NCBI GenBank assembly: GCA_013146195.2
Contig: CM028379.1
Span: 56,059,693-56,123,692, forward strand
From: Codonopsis lanceolata
Taxonomy: Eukaryota; Streptophyta; Magnoliopsida; Asterales; Campanulaceae
Length of the DNA stretch: 64,000 nucleotides
Direction of reading: 5' to 3'
The position numbers and the translations under genes were made by a program. The notes beneath the pieces are model-generated. The model was not told the origin of the DNA and did no database searches. It was given only the letters and a program-made list of their open reading frames with translations. Each line of letters starts with the position of its first letter. Within the stretch, counting starts at the first letter, position 1. Positions 1 to 11,745 of this stretch are shown here, one piece after another.

Positions 1-760
1 ACAACAATGGTGGCAATCGTCGTGATCCTCTCACGCTCGGGAAGCGGCGGAAAGCAGGGGAAATGCCCCCGGATAAGCGGAGTGGTTAATGTTATTCTCG
101 AGGAAGGAACCTAGCTCGACTCAAGCTGGGGAAAGCATATTTATTATTTGTCAAAGTGATGAATATGCCACGATAACTTCGATTTGGCGAGGACTATCCA
201 TTTCACTCGCGGCGAACTAGCAAGCCAACCACTTCAGAAGCGACCTTTGGTTATATCGGCTTTGATTAACAATGGCGGTGCACCGAGTGCTTGTAGATAC
301 GGGGAGCATCTTGGGAGCGTGCTTCTACTACGGTTGTTTTAAGGAGATTGGTCTCACCGATGCCCGATTAAAACCTTACTTGCCAGGAACTCTAGAAGGT
401 TTTACAAATCATAAAGTCGGTGTTAAGGAGCACGATTGACACGGAAGTTTACATAGGTGATGGGGAACATACGAGGCTAGAGGTCATAACTTTCCTCGTG
501 ATCGATCTAAAATCACCATACAATGCCATCATGGGCATCCCTTCCATGGCTCGCTTCGGATGGTAGCCTCGGTACCTCACGTGAGCAAAGTTTACCTGGA
601 CAACGGCATTGGGATCCTTCACGGCCAACCGAGCAATGTGGGAATTTGTTCGGGAAAGCAAAAAGAAAAGAGAAAAATCGTGCTCTCCATCCCCGATGAT
701 GAAATCATTGTTCGAGACAGAAAAAAGCTCAGAGACAATATAGCGATAATTTAGAAGGAG
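1..760 (+). pseudogene. Tat-1 gag tail and aspartic protease (degenerate)
   Basis: Plus-strand fragments read as a retropepsin. VLVDTGSILGA, with the catalytic DTG, is near 287-320. The C-terminal flap region VIDLKSPYNAIMGIPSMARFG is near 500-560. In the element this protease would cut the gag-pol polyprotein. The first about 170 bases read as a basic, Asn/Gly-rich gag tail. The frame is broken between the two protease halves, around 435-480. No start codon is expected because the domain is internal to the polyprotein. Confidence 0.7.
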
Positions 761-1056
761 AATGCTCGCGACGAAGATAGATCACCCTAAGGACAAGGAA
801 GATATGGAGGTTGATCACCTAAGGACAAGGAGGCGAGCGTCAAGAAATGTCAAAGCCTTCTCGTAGAAAGAGGGCAAAAGGCGGAAAAATTGAAATGGAC
901 ACATTGCAGGTCAGGTGAGGAGAGGAATTCGGTGAAGATGAGCTCGAGGAAATCATCATCAACCCGTCTTTTCCAGAGCAAAAGATAAAAATTGGAACAA
1001 CACTTTCCCCCGAGGAACGGACACGGCTGATCGAGCAATTAAAGTCAAGTCTTGAT

Positions 1057-2508
1057 GTGTTTGCATGGACGGTGGAGGATATGAGGGGCATAAGTGAAGA
1101 AGTAGCTCTTCACCAGCTAAGTGTGGATCCAGCATATCAACCAATTCAACAGCGACCTCGACAATTCTCCACGGAAAAGAATGAGGCTATAAAGATTGAA
1201 GTAGAGAAGCTGCGGAAAGCAGACATCATTGAAGAAATTCATTACCCGTCCTGGCTTGCCAATGTAGTGATGGTTAAAAAGAGCAATGATAAATGGAGAA
1301 TGTGTGTGGACTTCACAGATCTTAATAAGGCTTGTCCCAAAGACAGTTACCCTCTTCCTCGCATTGATAGGCTGGTTGATGCCATTGCTAGGTTCGAGAT
1401 GCTCAGCTTCTTGGATGCATATTTAGGATACCACCAAGTGAAAATGTGGGAGCAGGACAAGTTTTTGACCGCATTTCGAGCAACTGGCGGTCTCTACTGT
1501 TATAAAATGATGCCCTTTGGGTTGAAAAACGCTGGGGCTACCTATCAGCATATGGTCAACAAAGTTTTTGGCCAACAAATTGGCCGAAACATGGAGGCAT
1601 ACATTGATGACATGGTCATCAAAACAAAGGGGAGAGACCACAGCAAAGACTTGGAAGAAACTTTTACCAATCTGCGAAAGCACAACATGAAACTAAACCC
1701 AAGCAAATGCGTTTTCGGAGTCCGGGCTAGAAAATTCTTGGGGTTCATGGTTAACCAGAGGGGAATAGAAGCCAACCCGGAGAAGATTCAAGCTCTACTC
1801 GACATGAAGCTGCCTAGATGTATTAAAGACGTCCAACGCTTGAACGGAACTTTCATCGCTCTTGGCCGTTTCATTTCCCGCTCCGCTGAGCGATGTCTAC
1901 CCTTCTTCAAAGTACTCCGTGGCAATAAGAATTTTGAATGGAATGAAGAATGTGCAGAAGCGTTCAAGCAACTTAAGAAATACCTCGGTAAACCACCCTT
2001 AATGAGCAGCCCGAAAACGGGAGAAAATTTATACTTGTACTTGGCTGCCACAGACCAGGCTGTGGCCGCCGTTTTGGTTAGGGAGGAGTCAAATGTTCAA
2101 AAACCTGTGTATTACGTGTCAAAAGCTCTCACACCTGTGGAGAGCCGATATTTTAATATAGAAAAGTTGGCCTACTCTCTTGTCATTGCTGCTCGGAAAT
2201 TACGAGCTTACTTTTCTGTACACGTGATAATTGTATACACTGACTCACCATTACGAAAAATCTTGCACAAGCCTGATTTTTCAGGAAGAATGCTTGGTTG
2301 GTCCATCGAGCTCACAGAGTTTCACATCGACTATCAACCACGAAAAGCAATCAAGGCACAGGCATTGGCCGACTTTCTGGTAGAAACAAGCTTTTCTAAC
2401 CATGAGGAAGAATTCGTCCCGATTACAACTCTGCCCGCCGAACAAGAAAAAACGGTTAAGATCAAACCAGCCCATTGTTGGGAATTATTCGTGGATGGCG
2501 GCAAGTAA
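1057..2508 (+). pseudogene. Tat-1 reverse transcriptase and first RNase H
   Basis: A 483-aa open stretch of the pol polyprotein. It carries the gypsy RT N-terminal motifs (WLANVVMVKK, WRMCVDFTDLNKACPKD), the palm motif YIDD at about residues 182-185 and FLGFMV just after. A Ty3-type RNase H follows (YLYLAATDQAVAAVLV, VYTDSPL). The frame continues upstream without a real start, as expected for an internal pol segment. It closes at WELFVDGGK-stop, where the second RNase H begins in another frame. The role would be cDNA synthesis and removal of template RNA. Confidence 0.9.
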
Positions 2509-3540
2509 GCAGGCGTGGAGCAGAGGCATCTTACGTCACACTGATCGCCGACGAGTTCGAGATGGCACTTAGATTCAAATTCCCTGCCTCCAATAATCAA
2601 GCCGAGTATGAGGCCATGATTCTTTGGATTTGGGCTTCCTTGTTGGACATGGATGTTGATTCGGTTACGGTATACTCGGATTCACAGTTAGTAGTGAACC
2701 AAGTACAGGGGGAGTATGCAGTCCATAATCCTACATTGGTCAAATACTGCGAGTTAGTCAAAGAAATTTTGAAGAGCTTCAAGTTCTGGGAGATCATCAG
2801 GATTGATCGGGCAGATAATATGCGAGCAGACTACCTTTCCAAAATAGCAGAGGGCGAATTATCTGTGTTAAGGCCGGCAGTAATGATTGATCATCTGGAA
2901 ACACCTTCGATTGACAAGGACCGAATAATGGATATCGAGCCAGCAAGCAGATGCTGGATCGACGAATATAAAGATTTCATCGAGCAGGGTATATTACCAG
3001 AAGATAAAAACCGAGAAAGAGTTGTCCGGAACCAGGTATGTCGATACTCGGTGGTCGGAGGAGTATTGTACAAGCGATCAAGGGTAAGGCCGATGCTTCG
3101 TTGTGTTCGACCAGAAATGACCCAAGAACTTCTATATGAGGTTCATCAAGGAGAATGTGGCGGTCATCCAGGGGCACGAACCTTGGCACAAAAAATTTTG
3201 TTTGCAGGATACTATTGGATCACATTAAGAAGAGATGCAGCCTTGTACGTGCAGAAATGTGACAAGTGTCAAAGATTTGCAGATATACCTAGACTGCCAT
3301 CCACCGAGCAGACCCCAGTAGTGGCGGCATGGCCATTCGACATGTGGGGAATTGACTTAATTGGACCTTTTCCTCTAGCACGGTCTCAGTTCAAATATGC
3401 AGTGGTGGCAATTGACTACTTCACCAAATGGATTGAAGCAAAACCATTGGCGACCATCACTGAAAACAACATCATCAACTTCGTGCATGACCACATTTGG
3501 TGTCGTTTTGGGTTACCCAAAGCCATTGTTTCGATCATGG
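2475..3540 (+). pseudogene. Tat-1 second RNase H (aRNH) and integrase N-terminal half
   Basis: Continues pol after the frameshift near 2500. The RNase H-like domain has the acidic set FVDG (previous frame), AEYEA, VYSDSQLV and ADNMRADYLSK, the archaeal-type duplicate RNase H known from Tat elements. The integrase HHCC zinc finger follows (GHPGART ... CDKCQRF) with the first catalytic Asp in MWGIDLIGPFP. Near 3530 one base appears lost: the expected Asp of the second catalytic motif is read only in the next frame, as DHGTRLLDKF. The region is therefore non-functional as it stands. Confidence 0.85.
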
Positions 3541-4183
3541 CACACGCCTTCTCGACAAATTTACAGAATGTAACAGGATGTATGTTAAGCATTGGCAGTC
3601 TTCAGTTGCCTATCCACAAGGCAACGGACAAGCAGAAGCCGCGAACAAACAAATCCTGCACGCTCTCAAACGAAATTTGGACGATCGAGCAGGGAAATGG
3701 GCAGATGAGTTACCGGCTGTTCTATGGTCAATTAGGACAACAGTAAGGGGGTCAACGGGCGAAACACCTTTTGCTCTCACATACGGATCAGAAGCTGTAA
3801 TTCCAACAGAAACTGCTTTTCCTAGTTACAGAGTGGCCCATTATAGCGAGCAGGACAATGAGGTTGCCCGGGCAATCGACCTTGACCTTCTCGAAGAACG
3901 CAGACTGGAAGCTCGTATCAGGATGATTAATTACAAGCAGAAAGCCAAAGCCCATCACGATAGGAAGGTTCGGGGAAGAGCATTCAAAGTTGGAGACTGG
4001 GTCCTTAGGAAAATCGAAGTTACAGGACAGCGACCAGAACGAGGGAAATTGTCACCTAATTGGGAGGGGCCATTTAAGGTTACATGAATTGTTAGAGAAG
4101 GTACTTACACCTTGCAGAATCAAGAGGGCAAACATTTGAAGCATCCCTGGCATTCTGATCATTTGAAGAAATATTACCATTAA
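3497..4183 (+). pseudogene. Tat-1 integrase C-terminal half and end of pol
   Basis: Reads DHGTRL, then PQGNGQAEAANK with the catalytic Glu, the ETPFALTYGSEAVIP block and the SH3-like C-terminal region (VGDWVLRKIE, NWEGPFKV). An in-frame TGA at 4085-4087 falls exactly where an Arg codon (CGA) would fit. The same frame then continues through GTYTLQNQEG and HLKKYYH to a TAA at 4181-4183, which I take as the true end of pol. One C-to-T change explains the internal stop. Confidence 0.85.
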
Positions 4184-4784
4184 CAGGGCGTTAATTCCAG
4201 CTTTTTGATTGGCTGTATTTTCAATAAAGGGTTCTTCAATAATAAAGTTGTCTCGAACGAAAGTGACTACTTACATGGATTGAAAATTTTGAAATTGTGC
4301 ATGTCAAAAGGAAAATATACTCAAACAAATATGAACAAAACTTCGCTCGAAAAATCGAGCAAAGTGGGGCCCTGCCCGGTTTATATTTTTAAGTTTGAAT
4401 GCCTCAACAGGAGAAGGGGAGCAACCCGGTGTTCGATATTATTTGACGGCTTTGTTCGCTTTGGCGGCAAAGGGAGATAAGTCTCGCTCAAATAAATATC
4501 CAGCCTAAATAATGTTAACGGTTTGATAAACCGAGGGCCATGCCCAGTTAACGCGGCCACACAACTCTGCCCGATAACTCGGGCAGTAGGCAATTATTTA
4601 GATGCCTGCTGAATTAGCAGAAGGGGCCCTGCCCAATGATTCTAATTGTTTTTAGCTAAGTATAAAACTAAAAATAAAACAAGTAGCAAGAGGACATTCA
4701 CACACAATTGTAAAATAAAAAGTTCTCATTAAAACTTCAAATTACAGAAAAAGGAAAATCATTACAAGAATGATCGAAAGCTAT
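4184..4784 (+). repeat. Tat-1 post-pol spacer with hairpins
   Basis: Non-coding. It contains a perfect hairpin at 4345-4360 (GCTCGA-AAAA-TCGAGC) and another at 4567-4586 (CTGCCCGA-TAAC-TCGGGCAG). The phrase GGCC-C/A-TGCCC recurs near 4367, 4531 and 4623. I see no ORF worth calling. Confidence 0.6.
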
Positions 4785-7613
4785 CTAATTCCCTCCTTGC
4801 TCGGTGGATGTTCCCGATGTGTCCAGCTCGGCAAATATTTTATCCATCTCGGACTGCAAGTTGGGAGGAAGAGGTGGTGGAGGAGGCAGCTGCTCAGTAC
4901 TTTGATCAGGAGGAGGGGGCAAGTTTGTTTCTATCCCGGCAGAAGGAGCAGCCTGATTCTCCTCGACATCTATTATCACCGGGCCAACAGGCTGGGGAGC
5001 AGGATCCTCATCTTCATCATCGTTGGCCTCACGCTCAAAGATTGCGTTCATTTGTTCAACCACATTATTGGCCAGCGGAGTCGGAGGAATCCACTCCGGC
5101 TCATCGCTTTCCCGATCATTATTGGCAATGATCCCCATCTCATCCACAGTATAGGGGACCAAAGCGTGGCTCCTTCGGGCGACACACCGCCTCCCCATTC
5201 TCGCCATCATTTCAGAGTTATATTCGGTAGACATTGCCGCCCGCCAAAGATACGCTAACATGGTTGCACCCTTGGGAATAATAGGGAACCAGCTTTGCAT
5301 CTACGAGCTGGTCAAGCTCGGCTGACTGTTTGAACTCTTCAATAGCAGCAGTTTTGGCAGCCGCAACTTCCCGTGTCAACCTGGCCTGCCAAGCTTTCTC
5401 TTTCTGCTCGGCCGCGATCTGAGCACTCTCGAACTTTTTCCTCTCCTCGCTCAAAATTTTCTAAGCGGCCACCTCCCCATTCTGAGCGAACTCCACCTGG
5501 GCTTTCAGGCGGATAACTTCCTCCTCAAGCTTAGACAGCTCGACAACCTTTGTTAGGACTTCTTTGTCCTTAGCCAACAAGTCTTCTTTGTAAGACCGAG
5601 CAGCTTCCTCGGACTTCCGCTTCTGCTCAAACAAAGCTCCAGCCTTATCTTTATACTCATCTGCACGTTTGTGCAGAAGAGTGACCTTGGAGGTGAACTG
5701 CAAAACAAAAACATAAATGAGCAGGAAATATACATTATCAGTAGCAGTTATCTTCATCAAATAATAGGCATGACATACCTCGCTGACTAGCAAACCAATT
5801 TCACCGAGTAGCACGCTGTTCGGAGTTTTAGCATCACCACGGACAACATCAGGCTGGACGACCCTTTTCAGGATCCCCTGCCGCAAACGGCGCTCATGGT
5901 TCCCCGATCACGAATGTTGATTCCTTCGAGAGGGGGGACGGCGGCGAGTTCGTTCACGAGGGCCCTAACCCCATCTCGGGATACGGGCGCCACAAAGTTG
6001 GCTCTCAACCAACTAGGTGTACCACTCCGCGATGGCTCTTCACGACGAGGAGGAGGAGGCAGCCCGGCCGGAAGCCGGAAGGAAGGCGAGGATCGAGACC
6101 CACTTGAATTGTTTCTTGGGGTTCATCCACCCCTGTTCGTGGTCGGGAGCTCCGATTTCCCGTTCGGGAATCGGACGCAGATGATCTCTTTCGAGAAGAC
6201 TGCTCGGTGGTCGGCACCGTCGTAGAAGGAGATCTTGGCTCAGTAGAGGAACCAGGAGCCCGCGACGATTTTTTGCTCCGTTCGGTAAAGGGGGCCTTGG
6301 GTAAAGAAGCTGTTTCATGCCCATCAGCTCACCATGGCGAGCAACGGACCTCGCCTTGAACTCATTTTTTCTCTGTCTCAATATATCCTTCACCACTACC
6401 AGCAAAAAGAAAACGAGTTAGAAAACATCAAGATATTTTCCGTGAGACTCATAATCAACAATAAAGAGTAAATACCAGCATCTTCAAAGTCAAATCGAGG
6501 TGTACAATCTCCCCCTAGACCGCATAACTCGCACTCACTGGGGAACTTGTGGTCATGACAAGTCCCCCAAAAAGGATGAACTGGCTCAGGTGCTATGACA
6601 ATCAAAGGATCCACACCCTCCACGGAAGCAGGATACATCCCGGCCAGGCGTAAGATCCGTGCATCCTGCACGATTGACTTCCAGTCAATCAACCACTGTT
6701 GACCCTGCTCGGTCACTCCCAGTGCTCCTCGTAACATGGCCATGCACCTATCCTCTCCGGTGAAGGTGGCATACCGATCATAAGTTGGAGGTTTCATCTC
6801 ATAAGGGTTAGGGGCAAATGGCCACCCGACCCGGGATTCCACAACAATAATCCTTTTATCCCACTTGACAACTTTATGGGGAAACTCAATGAACAGCTTC
6901 AAAGCTCCAGCTTTCGATCGGCCAATAATCCTTCCCGATCTTTTGTCCTTAGTAAACTGAAAAAGTTTTCGGAGTATGGTCATCTCCGGTTCAAACCCAA
7001 TCAACCGGCAGGTCGCGCTAAAAGCGATCAGGATCAGCATCGTTGTGAGTTGGAGATCACACGGAACGGCGTTGGTCTCCCTTAAGAACTCGACAACAAA
7101 AGGATCTAGCGGAAAACGCATCCCGACACGAAAGAAATCATAGAAAAAGACCACTCTTTTGGTCTTGCTCCTCATCTGAGCAGGAGTCATCTCGGATTCA
7201 TAAGGGACCCCTCGATAATCCTCCCCGGAAATCCCAATCGAGTCAAACCAGTTCCCCACCTCTATAACTGAGTCAATAGACTCCCAGTGAGCAAGCGAGC
7301 TCAAATTACAGTAATCCTCGTTACGGTGCCTCCTTCCAGCTCGAGGTTGACCAGCTACTTCCTCGTCGCTAGGCATCCCACTCGAGCTTGCCTCATCCAC
7401 CTCATCCTGGTCGGTGGTCACATCATTCACAATCCTTTCAAGGGAAACTCGACTATTTGCTTCTTGGGTATTCCTTCCCTCTGAAATAAACACATCAGAC
7501 CCCGTTCTCTCAAAATCTACGGGTGAATGATGCTCCTGGGCACCATGGTCATAATCATAAGCTTCTTGCTCATGATCAGAGTTGTCATCAAAGAGTCGAA
7601 GAGGGGAAGACAT
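4785..7613 (-). pseudogene. Antisense 'putative gypsy-type transposon' coiled-coil protein gene of Tat-1
   Basis: ATG at 7613. The first exon encodes an acidic N-terminus followed by a domain resembling the Pfam 'putative gypsy type transposon' (PF04195) family: FYDFFRVGMRFPLDPFVVEFL, CRLIGFEPEMTILRKLFQF, GWPFAPNP. GT-AG introns are visible at 6396-6475 (80 bp, joins in frame) and 5698-5778 (81 bp). The C-terminal part, 5700-5220, is a Lys/Glu/Ala coiled coil (HKRADEYKDKAGALFEQKRK and on), then a Pro- and Asp/Glu-rich tail to 4785. A stop at 5461-5463 and frameshifts near 6050, 5880 and 5280 break it. Such opposite-strand ORFs between pol and the 3' LTR are known in Tat elements; their function is unknown. 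Confidence 0.75.
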
Positions 7614-8020
7614 CCTACAATAGATCGAGCAATATCTTGATTAATCCCCAGAAAACTTATGATGCTTCGAAGATCTTTCCTTGATCTCCCTGCAAATTAC
7701 CCAAGCCTAGACGAAAAAACCTAAGAATCTACCTAGAAAACCATGAATATGAAGAACACACAAAGAAAACCAGAAAGTTCAAATGAATTTTATAAAGAAA
7801 CAGAAGAGGATTAAGGCCTGAGAAAACTTACTTGTGCGTTGAACAGGGATCAATTTGCCAGAAGCCGAAATGTTGAAATGATCCAGAATGGCAGGAGACG
7901 AATTTCTTGTTAACTCAAAGAGTCACCACTGGAGAAACAATTGGAACAACACGGTAGAGCACTTGAGAACTAAAAGGCAGTAAAAAAGAAACAGGATTAG
8001 GGTTTTTCCCCTTTTATAGG
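7614..8020 (-). promoter_or_regulatory. Promoter, 5' UTR and UTR intron of the antisense gene
   Basis: On the minus strand a TATA box (CCTATAAAAG) lies at 8011-8020, about 400 bases before the ATG. A plausible 142-bp 5'-UTR intron spans 7831-7690 (donor GTAAGT, acceptor TTTGCAG). This suggests the antisense gene has its own promoter rather than depending on the LTR. Confidence 0.5.
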
Positions 8021-8270
8021 CACAATTTTGGGAAAAAGGCTCCCAAATCACGCGCCCACGAATTCAAACAAAGGCGGCTGCGAAGCACCCGATCAAGCCC
8101 ACCATTAATGCTGTCCTCGAAAACACGCGGCTCATCATGACTGAACCCAGCTGTTGTCACTTCAGAAAAGCCTTTTCAGTTTCCCTGCAACCGGCGCTTC
8201 GAATACACCAACTGTCACCAATGAAGCAGCTCCCCTCGCTTCGGCCACAACAAAATTAAACAAGTGTATT

Positions 8271-8310
8271 GCTCCCTGCGCCGAGCATAAATACTCGCCG
8301 AACAGGGAGC
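8271..8310. repeat. Long-loop inverted repeat beside the Tat-1 polypurine tract
   Basis: GCTCCCTG (8271-8278) pairs with CAGGGAGC (8303-8310), with a nested CGAG/CTCG. The right arm runs into the purine-rich CAGGGAGCAGGGGGCCAC just before the LTR, which I take as the polypurine tract. Confidence 0.6.
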
Positions 8311-8320
8311 AGGGGGCCAC

Positions 8321-8911
8321 TGATGAGCTCGGCCCAAACTCTGGTCACGAGCCAAGCACATGTGTCAACACGTGATAGTCACATGTATGATAGAGACCAA
8401 GAAAGAAGTTATCCGAGCAGGATAGCTACGAGGTGAACACCATACATCTATCTCGAGCAGGAATTTGTCTATCAATCAGCAAGCAGGGAGCATGGCTGCT
8501 CGAATGAACCTGATATCAATTTTGAGCTTAACTGGGAAATAACCTCACTGATCCCGAGATTTCTGTCGTGATTCCATCAGTTACGCGGTCAACCCGCATT
8601 TATGGCATTAAAGTCCTAAATTATCTCCTTAATAATGACCCAGCCCAGATCTTACTCCCAAAAAGGCTATATATACTTCACAAAATCTCATTTGAAAGGT
8701 ACGCACTCTTTTATACGCCGAAACCCTGTTATTTTACTTTCAACTAAGCTTAATACTTACTCTCACGCCCGAGAGGTTTCGCGAGGCCCTGCCTTGCATT
8801 CCTACTAAGGTGTTCTTCTTTTGACAGTGTTCTAAGAGATCATACATTCAGATAAGCCCAGATATCCCACAAACTGTAAGGAACGGCCCAAGACCAGATT
8901 GTGTAGCATCA
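8321..8911 (+). repeat. Tat-1 3' LTR
   Basis: Starts TGATGAGCTCGGCCC right after the polypurine tract and ends GTGTAGCATCA at 8911, giving TG...CA ends and 591 bp. The start region matches the LTR of the second Tat element at 16598 (GGCCCAAA-CTCTGGTCACG versus GGCCCAAA-TTCCGGTCACG). A TATA box (TATATATA) is at 8668-8675. A GAGCA-TGGC-TGCTC hairpin lies at 8488-8501, 166 bp upstream of it. Confidence 0.65.
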
Positions 8912-10212
8912 GGTGAAATGCGGTAAAAACATAAATGGTAAACTTATACCTTCAACACAACTAGGGGTAATTTTGGTAATAACAAAAAAGTGTCATTTTC
9001 TAGTTAATGAAAAATGTCACTCAACTTTAGAAAATAAAATTTTGAAAAAATCGGCCAACCCATAATTAATCATATTTTTGTTTTCTCTCGATGGGGAGGG
9101 AGTCGGTTTGAATATTTACGTTTGGATTGGTCTTTAAGTATCTTATAGATCCATTAATTTGACAAAGCTATTCCATTGAAGTGTGTTGGATCACACTATG
9201 TGTGCTGAAAAGATTTTCATTTGTTCCTTCCATTATATTTTCTTTTTCTAATTGCTATTTTCTTTTTATAATTTGTAGATATAATTGCATTAAACGTACC
9301 ATTTATCAATTATTACCCTAAAATCCTTTTCGATTAGGTTTCTCTCGAGTCTCAATAATTCTTTCGTGTTACAATATAGACAAGTAATTTATTGGTTATA
9401 GTATATCTTAGTAATGAAGTTGTTCATTGTTAAAATATTAAATTGGTCACGGGCGATAAGTTGCACCTCATAACATATTGGACAATACATATAAAAGGTG
9501 TAAGTATCTGAGTAATTAACGCATTTTTTTACTCCCTCCATTTTCAAATTTATTGTATCGTTTTGTTTTATTGTATGTGCCAACAAAATTGTCTTTAAAA
9601 AAATAGATGATACTTTTATTATTTTTTCCTAATTTTTTCTCCTTATATTAATTATGAGTCCCATGTAGATGAATTTTAAAGGAAATTAAAAATCAAATTA
9701 ATACACTATTAATAATAAAATCAATTATTTTTTCCTCGATCTCTAATCGGGTAAATCTCATCAATAATTTTAAGACGAAAATAATATTGTTTTATACAAT
9801 GTTTGTATAAACTATCTACATGGAAATATTAGTCCTGATTTTTTGGATAGTAGAAATTATTTCACTAAATGGGCAACTGTCCAAAAGTTCTAACTAAGAA
9901 AGCCGAAAATGAACTGTATATATTAGTATTAGTCCATCACTGGTATTAGGAATTTTGGCTAGGGTGACAATTCGTGCTATCGTATCGTGTTCGTGTTTCA
10001 TTATTGTGTTTTCATATTATCTATTTTATTTGATCATAAATATAGCAATAAATATTATTTTGAATATATTAACAATTTCGTGTCTTTCGTGTTGTGTCGT
10101 GTCGTGATGTGCTTATCGTGTCATTTGTCTCTGTAATCGTGTTTTATAATCGTGCCGTGTTGGTTCATGCTATCGTATCGTGCTAGTCATTGTCACCCCT
10201 AATTTTGGCATG
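8912..10212. repeat. AT-rich repeat R1, copy 1
   Basis: Begins GGTGAAATGCGGTAAAAAC and ends near GGTATTAGG...TTTTGGCATGG. It matches 14272-16172 along its whole length; about 1.06 kb is shared once the inserted MITEs are removed. There is no ORF, no terminal inverted repeat and no PBS after it, so it is not an LTR pair. A block starting ACTCCCTCC near 9530 resembles a Stowaway-type MITE end, but I cannot find the other end. Confidence 0.7.
9960..10201. mobile_element. hAT-like MITE, 242 bp
   Basis: Terminal inverted repeats TAGGGTGACAAT and ATTGTCACCCCTA. It is flanked by an exact 8-bp target duplication ATTTTGGC (9952-9959 and 10202-10209). The inside is made of TATCGTATCGTG-like subterminal repeats. 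R1 copy 2 has no insertion at the matching site (about 16160). An 8-bp duplication and TAGGGTG-type ends are typical of hAT elements. No transposase is encoded. Confidence 0.9.
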
Positions 10213-10799
10213 GAAAGTGAAGGTGAAGGAGATACAATTTGCTAGAGCTGTCAAAATGGGTTGGTGGGGCGGGGTGAACCAGCCCAAAAACATGACGGGC
10301 CTAAGAAATAATAGTGAAATACTAACACAAGTCACCTCTTTTAGGTGGCAGGACATGCTAGCCCAATGGGTCCTAGCCTTTTTGACAACTCTAAGCAAGC
10401 GAACCAATAATTCACTTCAACCCAACGCTAACTTAAAGAATCACCATAGGAAATCTTCAACATTAGTTACCATTTAAATAAAAATGGTAAGTTCATGGAC
10501 CAACTTATATATTAATCATCCTTTAAAGTATGAAAACGTGCAAAGAATAACTATAATATTCTAAGCTTTGTATTGTAAAAGAATATTGTTAAATTTGTGT
10601 TTTGTTAGAAAGTAATGGCTCATGGTTGCAAGTGTGAAGTAGGTGTTAACTTGTAATGTATTATGACATCACCGAGGTTCTTCTGAACAAGAACAACAAA
10701 GATCTTCAATTTCTTATGGTGGATCTGGTTGTTCTTTGAGGGTAATGGCTATGGTACAATCAGCTGTGAAGATTGGAACAAGTATATTTAATTTTCACA
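10213..10799. other. Non-coding stretch, unassigned
   Basis: AT-rich sequence without a credible ORF. It may be the far part of the minus-strand LTR that starts at 11745, but I find no end motif. Confidence 0.4.
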
Positions 10800-11745
10800 T
10801 GACCCCTTGTTTTTTTATGACTCAATTAGGACTAATTAGGAAGGTTAGAGAGGGATTAGGATAGGTTTTAGTAAGGGTGGAATGGGTAAAACCTTCAAGT
10901 TCACAAAACATGGAAAGGCTGATCGGGGGGACCATGCGGCCGCATGGTCCTCAACCCATGCGAGCGCATGCTCCAAATTCCCATTTGGTGATTCCTTCTG
11001 TTGACCTTGCGGGGGCAAGGTCCTTCCCCCTTGCGGCCACAAGCCTCCTAGACCCAAAATTGTCTATAATTCAACCCTAAATGACCCCAAACACTTAACC
11101 AAACCAAACAAGGTTCAAACCTCATTCAAATTAGGTCTAGAACTCCCACAGAACAACAACAAACAACTCCCGAAACAACTCAGAATGAAATCGAAGCAGG
11201 GCACAACAGCTCGCTAACTAATCGACGAATGAACCAGCGATTAGACGAGAAATACCATGAGACTTAAGCAAGTAAAGATTAAAATGAATAGGCTTCAATA
11301 CTTCTAAGAAGTTAAACAACAACTATGAGAATAAGGACTCCCGAAGATGAGACGATCACACGACTCAATCTCGAACTACGCGATAAGAACGATTGCTATC
11401 CTCGAAACGTCAAAACATTACTAGACTTAGGGAATGCATCCAACTATAAGTATAATACATCTAGACATGTTAATCAATCATCATGTAAAGATTTTGGATC
11501 AAACCGAGGTCACAATACAAAGCGCAAGCAAACTCTCAATCGCGTCGCATTCCGACTACGTCGAGTTACGACTAGTGACTTTAGCAAGTCAACTACTATA
11601 GGTCATCTCGTAATAGTGTTTTGGTCTTAATGTGGTCACTCATACACATATATACTCTCTCACAAACCAACCAAACAATCAACAAAGGAAGAAATACGAG
11701 CATCGCACCCAAATCAAGCTAACCGGAAATCGGGGTATTACAGTT
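10800..11745 (-). repeat. Truncated minus-strand LTR (TGTAATACCCC type)
   Basis: On the minus strand the LTR starts TGTAATACCCCGATTTCC at 11745; the far end is unresolved. It carries a four-unit palindrome array: ACCATGCGGCCGCATGGT at 10931-10948, CATGCGAGCGCATG at 10957-10970, ACCTTGC-GGGG-GCAAGGT at 11004-11021 and a degenerate CTTG-CGGCCA-CAAG at 11030-11043. Units within each pair are 26 bp apart. The start motif resembles gypsy LTRs of the Tekay/Del kind. Confidence 0.6.

Larger units (their letters stand above)
1..8911 (+). mobile_element. Tat-lineage Ty3/gypsy retrotransposon, 3' half (Tat-1)
   Basis: The 5' LTR and most of gag lie outside the window. What remains runs in order: gag tail and protease, reverse transcriptase with RNase H, a second RNase H-like domain, integrase, a non-coding spacer, an antisense gene, and a 591-bp LTR. 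The double RNase H and the long post-pol region with an opposite-strand gene are known traits of the Tat lineage (Grande, Retand, Ogre relatives). Pol has at least two frameshifts and an internal stop, so the copy is dead. Lineage call is from motif order by eye. Confidence 0.85.

Noticed and set aside
11325..11630. 101-aa plus ORF
   Set aside because: Lies within a minus-strand LTR; no family resemblance.
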